Shown: piece after piece, positions 41,524 to 50,084 of the stretch | Numbering within the stretch: position 1 is the stretch's first letter | How the letters are laid out: each line of letters opens with the position of its first letter | Assembly: GCF_041737845.1 (NCBI RefSeq) | Contig: NZ_JBGSQX010000147.1 | Coordinates: 62,001-126,000, forward strand | Source: Desulfococcus sp041737845 | Lineage (GTDB): Bacteria; Desulfobacterota; Desulfobacteria; Desulfobacterales; Desulfococcaceae | Reading direction: 5' to 3' | Length of the DNA: 64,000 nucleotides | Position numbers and translations under genes: made by a program | The notes under the pieces: model-generated | Databases searched by the model: none | Told to the model about the DNA's origin: nothing | Seen by the model: only the letters and a program-made list of their open reading frames with translations

Positions 41524-43679
41524 GGCTGCCTCCGGTAGGAGCGGGTTTCGATCTGGAATCGGTGAATCAGGGGGCTTTCGGTGACCGGCCATATGCCTTT
41601 CTGCCGGTTCTTTTCATCCTTGAAAGCCAGGTAGCTGTATTTGCCGTAGTGGGGGATCTTGCGGAGGACGGCCTCGGCCGGGCCGTCGGGGGCCGAGAAC
41701 AGGGCGGCGACGCGACCCTCCGACACCGGGTGGGGGAAGACCATGAAGACGGCATGGTTTTCCAGAGAAAACGCCTCGGGGCCGAGGACAATGGTCTTGC
41801 CCTCGATGGCCGCCGCCCCGGGCACGCCCCGGAGCAGCCCGGGGTCCCGCGGGATGCCCATGAAAATGAGATCCCGGTTGCGCACGGCCTCCGGCGTCAG
41901 GCGGCCTTCCGCCACGACGTCGGCATTTTCCAGGCCCAGGGCCGCGATGAGCAGCCGGGCCCGGGCCGCTTCCTCCGGACGCCTCTCCGATACGACCGCC
42001 GTAACGGCGTCCGAGCCCCGGAGGCTGTTGACCGACGGGGGGATTTCCTCGGGATAGAGCCTCCGGAGGATGTCCGCATCGGGATCGACCATGACCGCCT
42101 CGGGGGTCCCGTCCTCACCGCGGGCTCCGGAACCGGCCGGAACCTCCACCGCGAACGCCGCTTTTTCCCCGTCCATGTCGACCATGACCCGGGTTTCTCC
42201 AGCCGGGGTGAGCACCGCGACCGGAACCCGGACCCGATACCACGGCGCCGCCTGACGCAGGGTTCCGGTGACGAGGCGGCCGCCGTTTTCCTCAGCCAAT
42301 GTCACCCCTTCCAGAGAGAGCACTGCGGCTCCGGGCCGGTCCAGCCACTGATGGAAGAAGGGTTCCAGGGAGCGGCCGTGGACCTCTTCGAAAACTGTCC
42401 GGATCTCCGCCCACGAAACCGTCTGAAAGAGGTAGGTCCTGTAGAGGGTTCTGAGGGCGTTCCAGAACGCGTCGTCCCCGACCTCGCGGCGGAGCATGTG
42501 GAAGACCATGGCGCCCTTGTCGTAGCCGACGACCTTGGTCGGCGGGTCGGTGCGGCCGGTAAAGGCGCCGAGGGGAAAGTCGTTTTCGGGGCGGATGATG
42601 TCGGCGTAGTTGCGGAGGAGCTGGCGGCGGTACGCCCTGCCGTCCTCGGCGGAGATCCTCTCCTGGTAGAGATAATCCGAAACATAGCTGGTGAGGCCCT
42701 CGCTCCAGTTTCCGAGGGAGGCATCGACGCCCACGCCGTTGCCCCACCAGCAGTGGGCGATCTCGTGCCCGAGGCTGGTCTCCTTGATGAAGGGAAGGTG
42801 GAGCACCTGGGTGCCCAAGAGGGTGTAGGAGGGAAAGCCGTATCCGGTGGGAAAGAAATTTTCCACCACCGCGAACTTCTCAAAGGGGTAAGGCCCGAAA
42901 AGATCTTCATAGAGGCGGATGAATCGCTCGACGGCCGAAAGATAGTCCGCCGACAGATGGCGGCTCCCGGGGAAAAAATAGGTGGCAACGGTGATTTTCC
43001 CCACGGCGGCCTCCCTGACCTCGTAGGGTCCGGCCGAAAGGGCGATGGGCTCGGTGACGCGGCCGATCTCCCATGTCGAGAGGGTCAGGCCGTTTTCGGT
43101 CCGGATGCCCGCTGATCTGCCCGCGGTGACGGCGACCATGCCTTCGGGGGCTTCGACCTCGAGGCGAATGGCGGTGCCGGGGCCGTCGTCCACGGGATAC
43201 CAGGCCGCGCCTCCCAGGAGAAACACCCCTGTCTCCGAGATGGTGCCGGTGACGCCGTAGCCGGGGTTGTCGGTGTTGACGGGCATGACCGGCGCAGGAT
43301 CGTCGAAGACGCCGTCATAACGGACGGCCACGGTGATCTCGCCGCCTCCCTCCCCTGGCGGCGGGAAAAGCTCCAGGCGGCCCGACCGGTGGCGGTATTT
43401 TACAGCCCGGCCGTTGACCTGGACGCCTGCGACCCGTATTCTTTCAGAGAGATAGAAGGTGAGGTTCCGGTCGCCCGGCGAGGGGAGGGTGATCGTGTCG
43501 GCGCCCGAAAGCCGATGCTCGGAGGGGAAGATCCGGACGCGGAGGTCGTGGCGGATGGTCGGCGGCGTGTTTTCGGAGGCCGTCTTTTTGGCGTCGCACG
43601 AGAGGGCAGCAAGCCCGAGAGTCAATACCATAATGACCATCGCCATTCGCCGCACACAGTGTAAAGGATTCAGCATCAT
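41520..43679 (-). CDS. M1-family zinc metallopeptidase, exported
   Basis: The 719-residue protein has an N-terminal hydrophobic signal with a lipobox-like cysteine (GLAALSCD). An M1 aminopeptidase-like body carries the zinc site LGHEIAHCWWGN (HExxH), followed by Glu in NWSEGLTSY 17 residues later (classical M1 has 18). The final 150 residues have no assigned family. Such exported M1 enzymes trim peptides in the periplasm. ATG 43677-43679 follows GAGGAGC; the open frame continues upstream only into the repeat. It is followed by chaN with a 4-bp overlap. Confidence 0.85.
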   Translation of the reverse strand: MMLNPLHCVRRMAMVIMVLTLGLAALSCDAKKTASENTPPTIRHDLRVRIFPSEHRLSGADTITLPSPGDRNLTFYLSERIRVAGVQVNGRAVKYRHRSGRLELFPPPGEGGGEITVAVRYDGVFDDPAPVMPVNTDNPGYGVTGTISETGVFLLGGAAWYPVDDGPGTAIRLEVEAPEGMVAVTAGRSAGIRTENGLTLSTWEIGRVTEPIALSAGPYEVREAAVGKITVATYFFPGSRHLSADYLSAVERFIRLYEDLFGPYPFEKFAVVENFFPTGYGFPSYTLLGTQVLHLPFIKETSLGHEIAHCWWGNGVGVDASLGNWSEGLTSYVSDYLYQERISAEDGRAYRRQLLRNYADIIRPENDFPLGAFTGRTDPPTKVVGYDKGAMVFHMLRREVGDDAFWNALRTLYRTYLFQTVSWAEIRTVFEEVHGRSLEPFFHQWLDRPGAAVLSLEGVTLAEENGGRLVTGTLRQAAPWYRVRVPVAVLTPAGETRVMVDMDGEKAAFAVEVPAGSGARGEDGTPEAVMVDPDADILRRLYPEEIPPSVNSLRGSDAVTAVVSERRPEEAARARLLIAALGLENADVVAEGRLTPEAVRNRDLIFMGIPRDPGLLRGVPGAAAIEGKTIVLGPEAFSLENHAVFMVFPHPVSEGRVAALFSAPDGPAEAVLRKIPHYGKYSYLAFKDEKNRQKGIWPVTESPLIHRFQIETRSYRRQP

Positions 43680-43721
43680 GAAGCTCCTCAGAAAATCCGG
43701 CATCGGTTTCAACGGTGAGTA

Positions 43722-43880
43722 ATGATGGATTCGCAAAAAGTCGATTTTCAGACGGTTTTATAACAAGGTCGAGATCAAGGCTTGCGAATCCCGAGGAATG
43801 CGGCGTACGGATAGTACGCCGCAGTGACGAGGGATACGCGTAACGCAGATATCGGCCTTTTTGCGGAACCGTCAATAATG
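43722..43880. repeat. Dispersed hairpin repeat, copy 2
   Basis: This second copy of the element at 2603-2764 has the same order and orientation of parts but with a decayed left arm (GACGGTTTTATAACAAGG in place of the pairing arm) and several substitutions near the right end. The inner palindrome has one change. It stands 43 bp upstream of the M1 peptidase start and fills most of the 349-bp gap 43680-44028, leaving about 150 bp ahead of the glycyl-radical activase gene. Loss of arm pairing suggests it is an older or immobile copy. Confidence 0.85.
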
Positions 43881-43939
43881 GTTGGAAGATAATCTAAAAA
43901 CAAGGGATGTCAAATTAAGTTGAGGTGTTAAGGAGGGCC

Positions 43940-43955
43940 TGGATTGCGAATTGCC
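43940..43955 (+). promoter_or_regulatory. Possible sigma-54 promoter upstream of the hypD genes
   Basis: TGGATTGCGAATTGCC has the key GG and GC spaced by 10 bp and TTGC at -12, but the -24 element (TGGAT) departs from TGGCA. It is about 75 bp before the activase start. A weak sigma-70-like TATGCT at 43968-43973 is the alternative. Confidence 0.35.
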
Positions 43956-44028
43956 CGGGAATCATGGTATGCTCATGCTTCCTGCGGCGGCACGCGTGAA
44001 AACCGGAGCGCATTGGAACGGAGACCCG

Positions 44029-44826
44029 ATGAAGGGGACGATCTTCAACATCAAAAAATACGCCATCCACGACGGACCGGGCATCCGGACCACGATTTTC
44101 CTGAAGGGGTGCCCCCTGTCCTGCCCGTGGTGCCACAACCCCGAGGGGCTGCGGCAAGGTCCGGAATTCCTTGGGAAGGACCTTTTGCGGAGCGGCGGGG
44201 GCCGCGTGGTGAAAACCGGGATCATCGGCCGCGAGGTGGATGTCGCTGCGGTGATGGGCGACATCGAAAAGGATCGGATTTTCTACGACGAATCCGGCGG
44301 CGGTGCGACGTTTTCCGGCGGGGAGCCCCTGTTTCAGGCGGCGTTTCTGCGGGCACTCCTTGCGGCCTGCCGGGAGCGGGAGATCCACACGGCCGTCGAC
44401 ACCTCGGGGTACGCGCCCCCGGAGGTCTTTTCGGAAATCCTGGCGGCGGCGGACCTCTTCCTGTATGATCTCAAGGTGATGGACCCGGCCCGGCATCTTG
44501 AACTCACGGGCGTCCCGAACCCATGGATACTCGAGAACCTGAAGGCCCTGGACGGAAGCGGCAAACCGGCCCTCCTCCGGTTTCCGGCCATCCCAGGGAT
44601 GACCGATGCCCCGGACAACATCGCGGCCGTCGCGGCTTTTGTTCGGGATCTCAAGAGCATACGGGAGGTGTCCATCCTTCCCTATCACCGCACTGCGCAA
44701 GGGAAATACCGCAAACTCGGCGCCGCAGACAGGATGGGCGGAGCCGAGGCGCCCTCACCGGCCGTGATCGACCGCATCCGGGATGGGTTTGCATCATACG
44801 GCTTCACCGTCACCGTGGGAGGATAA
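44029..44826 (+). CDS. Glycyl-radical enzyme activating protein (radical SAM)
   Basis: The 265-residue protein has the radical-SAM motif CxxxCxxC as C28/C32/C35 (GCPLSCPWCHNPEG), a GGEPL SAM-binding motif and the expected TIM-barrel length. It would cut S-adenosylmethionine to abstract hydrogen from Gly762 of the neighbouring enzyme. Unlike most non-PFL activases it has no second ferredoxin-type domain between residues 41 and 90. ACGGAGAC precedes ATG 44029. It ends 4 bp before the glycyl-radical enzyme gene, so they form an operon. Confidence 0.9.
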   Translation: MKGTIFNIKKYAIHDGPGIRTTIFLKGCPLSCPWCHNPEGLRQGPEFLGKDLLRSGGGRVVKTGIIGREVDVAAVMGDIEKDRIFYDESGGGATFSGGEPLFQAAFLRALLAACREREIHTAVDTSGYAPPEVFSEILAAADLFLYDLKVMDPARHLELTGVPNPWILENLKALDGSGKPALLRFPAIPGMTDAPDNIAAVAAFVRDLKSIREVSILPYHRTAQGKYRKLGAADRMGGAEAPSPAVIDRIRDGFASYGFTVTVGG

Positions 44827-44830
44827 CGTC

Positions 44831-47194
44831 ATGACCGAACGTATCAGTTGGTTGCGCCGAGAGAGCCTGGCCGCCCGGGAGCGCCTGTCCGGGGAGCGGG
44901 CCCTTCTCGTGACGGCGTTTTATCAATCCGGCATCGCCCAGAAGGCATCCGTCCCCATGCAGCGGGCCCTCAATTTCAACTATCTCATGGAGCACAAATC
45001 CCTGTGGCTGGGAGACGGAGAACTGATCGTGGGGGAGCGGGGGCCCGCGCCCAAGGCCACCCCGACCTATCCCGAGATCTGCCTCCACGGCGAGGCCGAC
45101 CTCGAGATCATCCACTCCCGGGAGAAGGTCTCCTTTGCGGTGTCGGAGGAGACGAAGGCGGCCTACCGGGAGACGGTCATCCCTTTCTGGACAGGCAAAT
45201 CGATTCGGGAGAAGATCTTCGAGGAGGTCCCGGACGACTGGGAGGCCGCCTACCGTGCGGGCGTTTTCACCGAATTCCAGGAGCAGCGGACGCCCGGCCA
45301 CACGGTCCTGGGGGAAAAGCTCTTCCGGAAGGGGTTTCTCGATCTGAAGCAGGAGATCGCCCGGGCCATGTCCAGCCTCGATTATTACGGGGACCCCGGC
45401 GCGTTCGCCAGGAAGCAGCAGCTCGCGGCCATGGATGTCGCCGCAGACGGCATCATAGCCTATGCCAGCCGCTATGCGGCGCTGCTGGACGAGCGTGCGG
45501 CGAAGGAGGCGGATCCCGAACGCCGTGCGGAGCTCGCACAAATGGCCGGTATCTGCCGCCGGGTGCCGGCCGACTCGCCCCGGACCTTCTGGGAGGCGCT
45601 CCAGCATTACTGGTTTGTTCACCTGGGGGTCATCACGGAACTGAATCCGTGGGATGCCTTCAACCCCGGCCGGCTCGACCAGCACCTCTACCCATTCTTC
45701 CGGCGGGAGACGGCCGCGGGGACCCTGACCGGGGACCGGGCCCGGGAGCTGCTGCAGGCCTTCTGGATCAAGTTCAACAACCATCCCTCTCCGCCCAAGA
45801 CCGGCGTCACCGCGAGGGAGAGCAACACCTACACGGATTTTGCCCTCATCAACCTGGGCGGGGTGAAGCGGGACGGGAGCGACGCCGTCAACGACCTGAC
45901 CTACCTCATCCTGGACGTCATCCGGGAGATGCGGCTGCTCCAGCCGAGCGCCATGATCCAGCTCAGCAAGAAGAGCCCGGACCGGTTTCTGAAGCAGGCC
46001 CTGAGGATCGTCCGGACCGGCTACGGGCAGCCGTCCATCTTCAACACCGACAGCATCGTCCAGGAACTGGTCCGACAGGGAAAGGGGATCGAGGATGCCC
46101 GGGAAGGCGGCGCCAGCGGGTGCGTGGAGAGCGGCGCATTCGGCAGGGAAGCCTACTTCCTGACCGGCTATTTCAACATCCCCAAGATCCTGGAGCTGAC
46201 CTTCCACAACGGCGTCGATCCGGCATCGGGGGAGATGATCGGCATCGAGACCGGGCCGCCTGCGGATTTTGCCGATTTCGAGGAGTTTTTCGAGGCCTTT
46301 TCACGGCAGCTCAGGCATTTCGTCGACATCAAGATCAAGGGGAACAATATCATCGAGCGGATTCACGCCGCCTGGATGCCGGTGCCCTTCCTGTCGCTCC
46401 TTATCGACGACTGCATCGAAAGGGGAAAAGACTACACCGACGGCGGCGCCCGGTACAACACCTCCTACATCCAGGGCGTGGGGCTGGGCACCATCACCGA
46501 CGCCCTGGCGGCGGTCAAAACCCATGTGTTCGAGCAGAAGACCTTGGCCATGGCGGATCTCCTCCGGGCGTTGAAGGACGACTTCACGGGCCATGAGGCC
46601 CTGAGGGATGTGCTGCTGAACGAAACGCCCAAATTCGGAAACGACGACGACGAGGCCGATGACGTCATGCGCCGGGTTTTCGAACTTTACCACGGCGCGA
46701 TCAACGGTCGCCCCAACACCCGGGGCGGCGTCCACCGCATCAACCTGCTGCCCACGACGGTCCATGTCTATTTCGGCGGGCGCATCGGGGCGCTGCCCGA
46801 CGGCCGGAAGGCGGGCGCGCCGCTCTCCGAGGGCATTTCCCCCGTGCAGGGGGCGGACCGCCGGGGGCCCACGGCCGTGATCAAGTCCGCCGCCAAGATC
46901 GACCACCTCCGGACCGGGGGGACCCTTCTCAACCAGAAGTTTCTCCCCCAGGTGGTGGCAGACGATACCGGCATCGACAAGCTGGCCCACCTGGTCCGGG
47001 CCTATTTCAAGCTGGACGGGCACCATATCCAGTTCAATGTGGTGGACGCGGAAACCCTGAAGCGGGCCCGGGCGGCCCCCGACGATTACCGGGACCTCAT
47101 CGTCCGGGTGGCGGGCTACAGCGATTATTTCGTCGACCTGACCCCGGAGCTGCAGGATGAGATCATCCGGCGGACGGCCCACGACGGGTTATGA
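44831..47194 (+). CDS. hypD: Glycyl-radical enzyme, probable trans-4-hydroxy-L-proline dehydratase
   Basis: The 787-residue protein is of the glycyl-radical family. The radical glycine is Gly762 in RVAGYSDYF and the thiyl cysteine is Cys431 in ASGCVESGAF. Comparing with the Clostridioides difficile HypD active site as I recall it (H160, D278, S334, F340, C434, E436, Y450, T645, G765), every residue is found here exactly three positions lower: H157, D275, S331, F337, C431, E433, Y447, T642, G762. HypD dehydrates hydroxyproline to pyrroline-5-carboxylate. No pyrroline-5-carboxylate reductase is adjacent. The start (ATG 44831) is 4 bp after the activase. Confidence 0.82.
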   Translation: MTERISWLRRESLAARERLSGERALLVTAFYQSGIAQKASVPMQRALNFNYLMEHKSLWLGDGELIVGERGPAPKATPTYPEICLHGEADLEIIHSREKVSFAVSEETKAAYRETVIPFWTGKSIREKIFEEVPDDWEAAYRAGVFTEFQEQRTPGHTVLGEKLFRKGFLDLKQEIARAMSSLDYYGDPGAFARKQQLAAMDVAADGIIAYASRYAALLDERAAKEADPERRAELAQMAGICRRVPADSPRTFWEALQHYWFVHLGVITELNPWDAFNPGRLDQHLYPFFRRETAAGTLTGDRARELLQAFWIKFNNHPSPPKTGVTARESNTYTDFALINLGGVKRDGSDAVNDLTYLILDVIREMRLLQPSAMIQLSKKSPDRFLKQALRIVRTGYGQPSIFNTDSIVQELVRQGKGIEDAREGGASGCVESGAFGREAYFLTGYFNIPKILELTFHNGVDPASGEMIGIETGPPADFADFEEFFEAFSRQLRHFVDIKIKGNNIIERIHAAWMPVPFLSLLIDDCIERGKDYTDGGARYNTSYIQGVGLGTITDALAAVKTHVFEQKTLAMADLLRALKDDFTGHEALRDVLLNETPKFGNDDDEADDVMRRVFELYHGAINGRPNTRGGVHRINLLPTTVHVYFGGRIGALPDGRKAGAPLSEGISPVQGADRRGPTAVIKSAAKIDHLRTGGTLLNQKFLPQVVADDTGIDKLAHLVRAYFKLDGHHIQFNVVDAETLKRARAAPDDYRDLIVRVAGYSDYFVDLTPELQDEIIRRTAHDGL

Positions 47195-47289
47195 GGTCAC
47201 GGCCGCCGTCACGGTAAAAAAACTTGCCACGGGGCCGCCGATCTGCTACATGGACCCCTTCATGACCGCATCACGGGAGGAGTGTTGAA

Positions 47290-47490
47290 ATGCCGTACTA
47301 CGAGTTTGAATGCCCATCGTGTGGAAAGCTCGCCGAAGCCCTGGTGAAAATGGGCACTGAAGAGGTCCCCTGCCCCCAATGTGGCGGAAGCGCCAAGAAG
47401 ATCATGTCCTGCTGTTCTTTTTCCCTCAAGGGCGGGGGATGGTACGCCGACGGCTACGGCTCGTCAAAGCCTTCGCTCCCCAAGAAATAG
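47290..47490 (+). CDS. FmdB-type zinc-ribbon protein
   Basis: The 66-residue protein has the zinc ribbon MPYYEFECPSCGKLAEALV and PCPQCGGSAKKI (two CxxC pairs) and a Gly/Tyr/Ser-rich tail, the pattern of FmdB regulators. An extra CC pair follows the ribbon. GGGAGGAG precedes the ATG. FmdB proteins are small regulators of unclear targets. It follows hypD by about 95 bp and may be transcribed with it. Confidence 0.82.
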   Translation: MPYYEFECPSCGKLAEALVKMGTEEVPCPQCGGSAKKIMSCCSFSLKGGGWYADGYGSSKPSLPKK

Positions 47491-47621
47491 ATTCCATTCG
47501 AGTCCCAAGGCATCCTTTGCGTCCACCCGGCCGACCCATCCTGAAACCCGGAAGCGGGCGCCCGGGACGCCGTTCTCCGGAACCCTGCGCTTCGATCTCG
47601 GGCGGCGATAACCAAAGCGCC

Positions 47622-47903
47622 CTAAGCGATCGAAAACCGGGGTGAACGGATCCGTTCGCTGCGGCACACAGGACATCGCCCCGGCTTTTCAAAGCGGGAG
47701 CGGTCCCTGAACGCGAACCCGCAGGCGATGCAGGCGGCCGGAACGACCGTGAGCCTCCGCTTCCGGGGCGCGAGGGTTTTGGCGATGTGGGGCAGATGCA
47801 GGTAGACCTCTTTTTCCTGAATCCTCAAGTGCTGGGACAGCTCATGGGCATCATATTCTCCGGTCAGCAGGAGATCGATCATTTGTTCGCGGATGGTCGG
47901 CAT
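47622..47903 (-). CDS. HTH-zinc-ribbon predicted regulator (COG3357-like)
   Basis: The 93-residue protein has a winged-helix segment (REQMIDLLLTGEYDAHELSQ) and a C-terminal zinc ribbon (CIACGFAF and CPVCRSERI). This HTH plus zinc-ribbon layout is a small regulator class common in archaea and anaerobic bacteria. ATG 47901-47903 follows GAGGAAAAAAG; a longer frame upstream lacks support. It is convergent with the FmdB gene. The target is unknown. Confidence 0.75.
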   Translation of the reverse strand: MPTIREQMIDLLLTGEYDAHELSQHLRIQEKEVYLHLPHIAKTLAPRKRRLTVVPAACIACGFAFRDRSRFEKPGRCPVCRSERIRSPRFSIA

Positions 47904-48057
47904 CTTTTTTCCTCTTCGGCCGGCGCCAAACGATGCGAGAAGCGCATCTTTGATCGCGGCGGGGTCGGCAGGCGGCGCTTTCCCCCCGGCCGCAGCAGGC
48001 CGTAGGGAACGGATCCGCCCATTGGATAACAAAATGAGCACCCGACCGCAACTTCTC

Positions 48058-48086
48058 TTTACAACCTATGGTAATTTGAGTATAAA
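48058..48086 (+). promoter_or_regulatory. Sigma-70 promoter for nudC
   Basis: TTTACA (48058-48063) and TATAAA (48081-48086) stand 17 bp apart in AT-rich DNA. Transcription would start near 48093, about 57 bp before the nudC ATG. This is the best housekeeping-type promoter seen in the window. Confidence 0.6.
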
Positions 48087-48149
48087 ACAATATCCTTCCA
48101 TCACAATGAGACTTGCCCTGCCAGTCTCATCGTGTTTTTGGGGACATGC

Positions 48150-49010
48150 ATGGGCGACATCTCCAATACGATGATTTTTGAGCCGTCACTATCCTTTGTC
48201 GCGGGAACCCTGTCGGAAGCAACGGCGCTCTGGTTCCTGTTTCGCCAGGACAGTCTTCTGGTGGAAGCGGGGGCGGACACCGCGCGGATACCCCAGTCGC
48301 CGACGCCGGCTTCGCTGGACCTGCATCTGTCCCGGATCCTGCGCCTGGGCGCCCTTTCCGGGGTGCCGTGCTATGCGGGTAATCTGGCGGATGACGCCCC
48401 CTTGCCGGACGGCATGGCGTTTGTGAACCTGCGCCAACTTTTCGGACGGTTTGACGAAGTCGTTTATGGTCTGGCGGGAACGGCGCTTCAGACGGTCCGG
48501 TGGGACCGCACCCATCGGTATTGCGGCCGGTGCGGCGCCGAAACCCGCCTCATGCCGACCGAACGCGCAGCGATCTGCACAACCTGCGGGGTGACCAACC
48601 ATCCCCGCATCTCCCCCGCCGTCATCGTCGCGGTGATCCGGGAGGGGCGGATTCTGCTCGGGCGATCCGGACGCTATCCGGGTCAACGGCTTTTCAGCGT
48701 GCTGGCCGGGTATGTCGAGCTGGGAGAGACCCTGGAGGCCTGCGTCCACCGCGAGGTCATGGAGGAAGCCGGGATCCGCATCCAAAATCTGAAGTATTTC
48801 GGCAGCCAGCCATGGCCCTTCTCTGGGTCGCTCATGGTCGCCTTCACCGCGGAGTGGGCGTCGGGGGAGATATCGATCGATGGGGAGGAAGTCATGGAGG
48901 CGGGCTGGTTCGGGCCTCAGGAACTGCCGCTGGTGCCCGGTTGGGGAAGCGTCGCCGGCAGGCTGATCGACTGGTTTAAACATCACAACCCCCATGGAGA
49001 TTTGACGTGA
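48150..49010 (+). CDS. nudC: NAD+ diphosphatase (NUDIX, NudC family)
   Basis: The 286-residue protein has an N-terminal domain, a four-cysteine zinc ribbon (YCGRCG and CTTCG-like spacing, about 118-140), and a Nudix box (GYVELGETLEACVHREVMEE). The SQPWPFSGSLM motif after the box is the NudC signature. NudC hydrolyses NAD(H) to NMN and AMP and can remove NAD caps from RNA. ATG 48150 is preferred with GGGGA upstream; GTG 48132 is open but has no ribosome site. Confidence 0.9.
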   Translation: MGDISNTMIFEPSLSFVAGTLSEATALWFLFRQDSLLVEAGADTARIPQSPTPASLDLHLSRILRLGALSGVPCYAGNLADDAPLPDGMAFVNLRQLFGRFDEVVYGLAGTALQTVRWDRTHRYCGRCGAETRLMPTERAAICTTCGVTNHPRISPAVIVAVIREGRILLGRSGRYPGQRLFSVLAGYVELGETLEACVHREVMEEAGIRIQNLKYFGSQPWPFSGSLMVAFTAEWASGEISIDGEEVMEAGWFGPQELPLVPGWGSVAGRLIDWFKHHNPHGDLT

Positions 49011-49062
49011 TGGATTCCAATCTCGGGGTTCGTTGCCGTAACGGCGGAGGAATCAGAAACGA

Positions 49063-49350
49063 ATGACTTTAACCAAGGCATCTATCATCGAGGAAGTCCA
49101 GAACCAGTTACGGTTCTCCAAAAAAGAGGCGACGGACCTCATTGAATCGCTGCTGGAGATCATGAAGCGGACCCTGACCGGCGGTGAAGACGTCCTCATC
49201 AGCGGTTTCGGGAAATTCTGCGTAAAAAGCAAAAAGGAACGCCGGGGCAGAAATCCCGCCACCGGAGACGACATGCTGCTGTCGCCCAGGCAGGTGGTCA
49301 CCTTCAAGTGCTCGGGCAAACTGAGGGAAAGAATCAACGAGGGCTCATGA
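49063..49350 (+). CDS. ihfA: Integration host factor alpha-type DNA-bending protein
   Basis: The 95-residue HU/IHF family protein has IEEVQNQLRFSKKEATDLIES at the start and the DNA-arm segment GRNPATGDDMLLSPR, where the proline-containing beta arm inserts in the minor groove. IHF bends DNA and is commonly needed at sigma-54 promoters, of which this window has at least two. CGGAGGAATC stands before the ATG. It overlaps the next gene by 4 bp (ATGA). Confidence 0.9.
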   Translation: MTLTKASIIEEVQNQLRFSKKEATDLIESLLEIMKRTLTGGEDVLISGFGKFCVKSKKERRGRNPATGDDMLLSPRQVVTFKCSGKLRERINEGS

Positions 49351-50069
49351 GCGGGCCTGCGGATCTGACGGCGGGGATGGAAGACCCCGCTCCCGAAAAT
49401 GCGCGGCGGGTCGTGGAGGCCCTGATGACCGGGGCCGCCCTGAAGGCAAGGGATGTCGCGAAAGCCGTTTCAAGGGCCTCGGGCAGGGAGGTCACGGCGG
49501 CGGCCGCATCCGGAACCCTCGCCAGAATCAGCGATCCCTCCCGGAGCGATCTGGGCAATTTCATCCGGAAGCACAAGGCGGGCACCGCCTGGGTCTACGC
49601 CATGGCGCCGGCGGCCCTGGCCCTGACACCGGCCCAGGCCTATGACCTGACCCGCAAGACTGGCGCGGGCCGCTACACACTGGTTCAGGCGCTTCGGGAG
49701 CACCCCGCTCTCCGGAAGGAGATCGACCGGGCCGCTCGGCCGGAAACGCCCCAGCCGGTGTTTCGCATCCTTCGGCAGGCGGCCGAAGCCGGCCGGCCCT
49801 TCGGCGGCGTCGCCGTGAATCCCCGGATGGATCGCCCCCCGGCGGAGCATCCCATCGAGCTGTCCGTCCGCTGCTCCAGCCGGTATACCCTGTCCATCGC
49901 ATCCTCCCTCAGGACCCTCGTGCTGCTGTGCATCGCAGCGATACTCACCGTGGCCGCCTGCGGCATGCTCGTATACGCCTTCCTGCTTCCGGCGTCGGTC
50001 CTGGCCGCGGCCGCGGCGGCCGGATGGCTGGGATGGCGGCGCTCCCGGAGGAATGCGGATTCCCCGTAG
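49347..50069 (+). CDS. HTH-like protein with C-terminal membrane anchor, unknown function
   Basis: The 240-residue protein has an N-terminal helical region (about 10-105) with a winged-helix look (ALKARDVAKAVSRASGREV and TAAAASGTLARISD), and a second helical segment. A hydrophobic C-terminal pair of membrane segments follows (about 183-205 and 208-225), ending in a basic tail WRRSRRNADSP. It is translationally coupled to ihfA by an ATGA overlap, an unusual pairing. No family is recognised. A membrane-tethered DNA-binding protein is one reading. Confidence 0.6.
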   Translation: MSGPADLTAGMEDPAPENARRVVEALMTGAALKARDVAKAVSRASGREVTAAAASGTLARISDPSRSDLGNFIRKHKAGTAWVYAMAPAALALTPAQAYDLTRKTGAGRYTLVQALREHPALRKEIDRAARPETPQPVFRILRQAAEAGRPFGGVAVNPRMDRPPAEHPIELSVRCSSRYTLSIASSLRTLVLLCIAAILTVAACGMLVYAFLLPASVLAAAAAAGWLGWRRSRRNADSP

Positions 50070-50084
50070 GCCCCCTTCGGCGCA

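Noticed and set aside
41562..43115. A 517-residue plus-strand open frame opposite the M1 peptidase gene
   Set aside because: Composition is typical of an antisense shadow and the peptidase on the other strand has its zinc motif and signal sequence.
41520..43736. A longer N-terminus for the M1 peptidase reaching into repeat copy 2
   Set aside because: The internal ATG has GAGGAGC and starts a proper signal sequence; the extension has neither.
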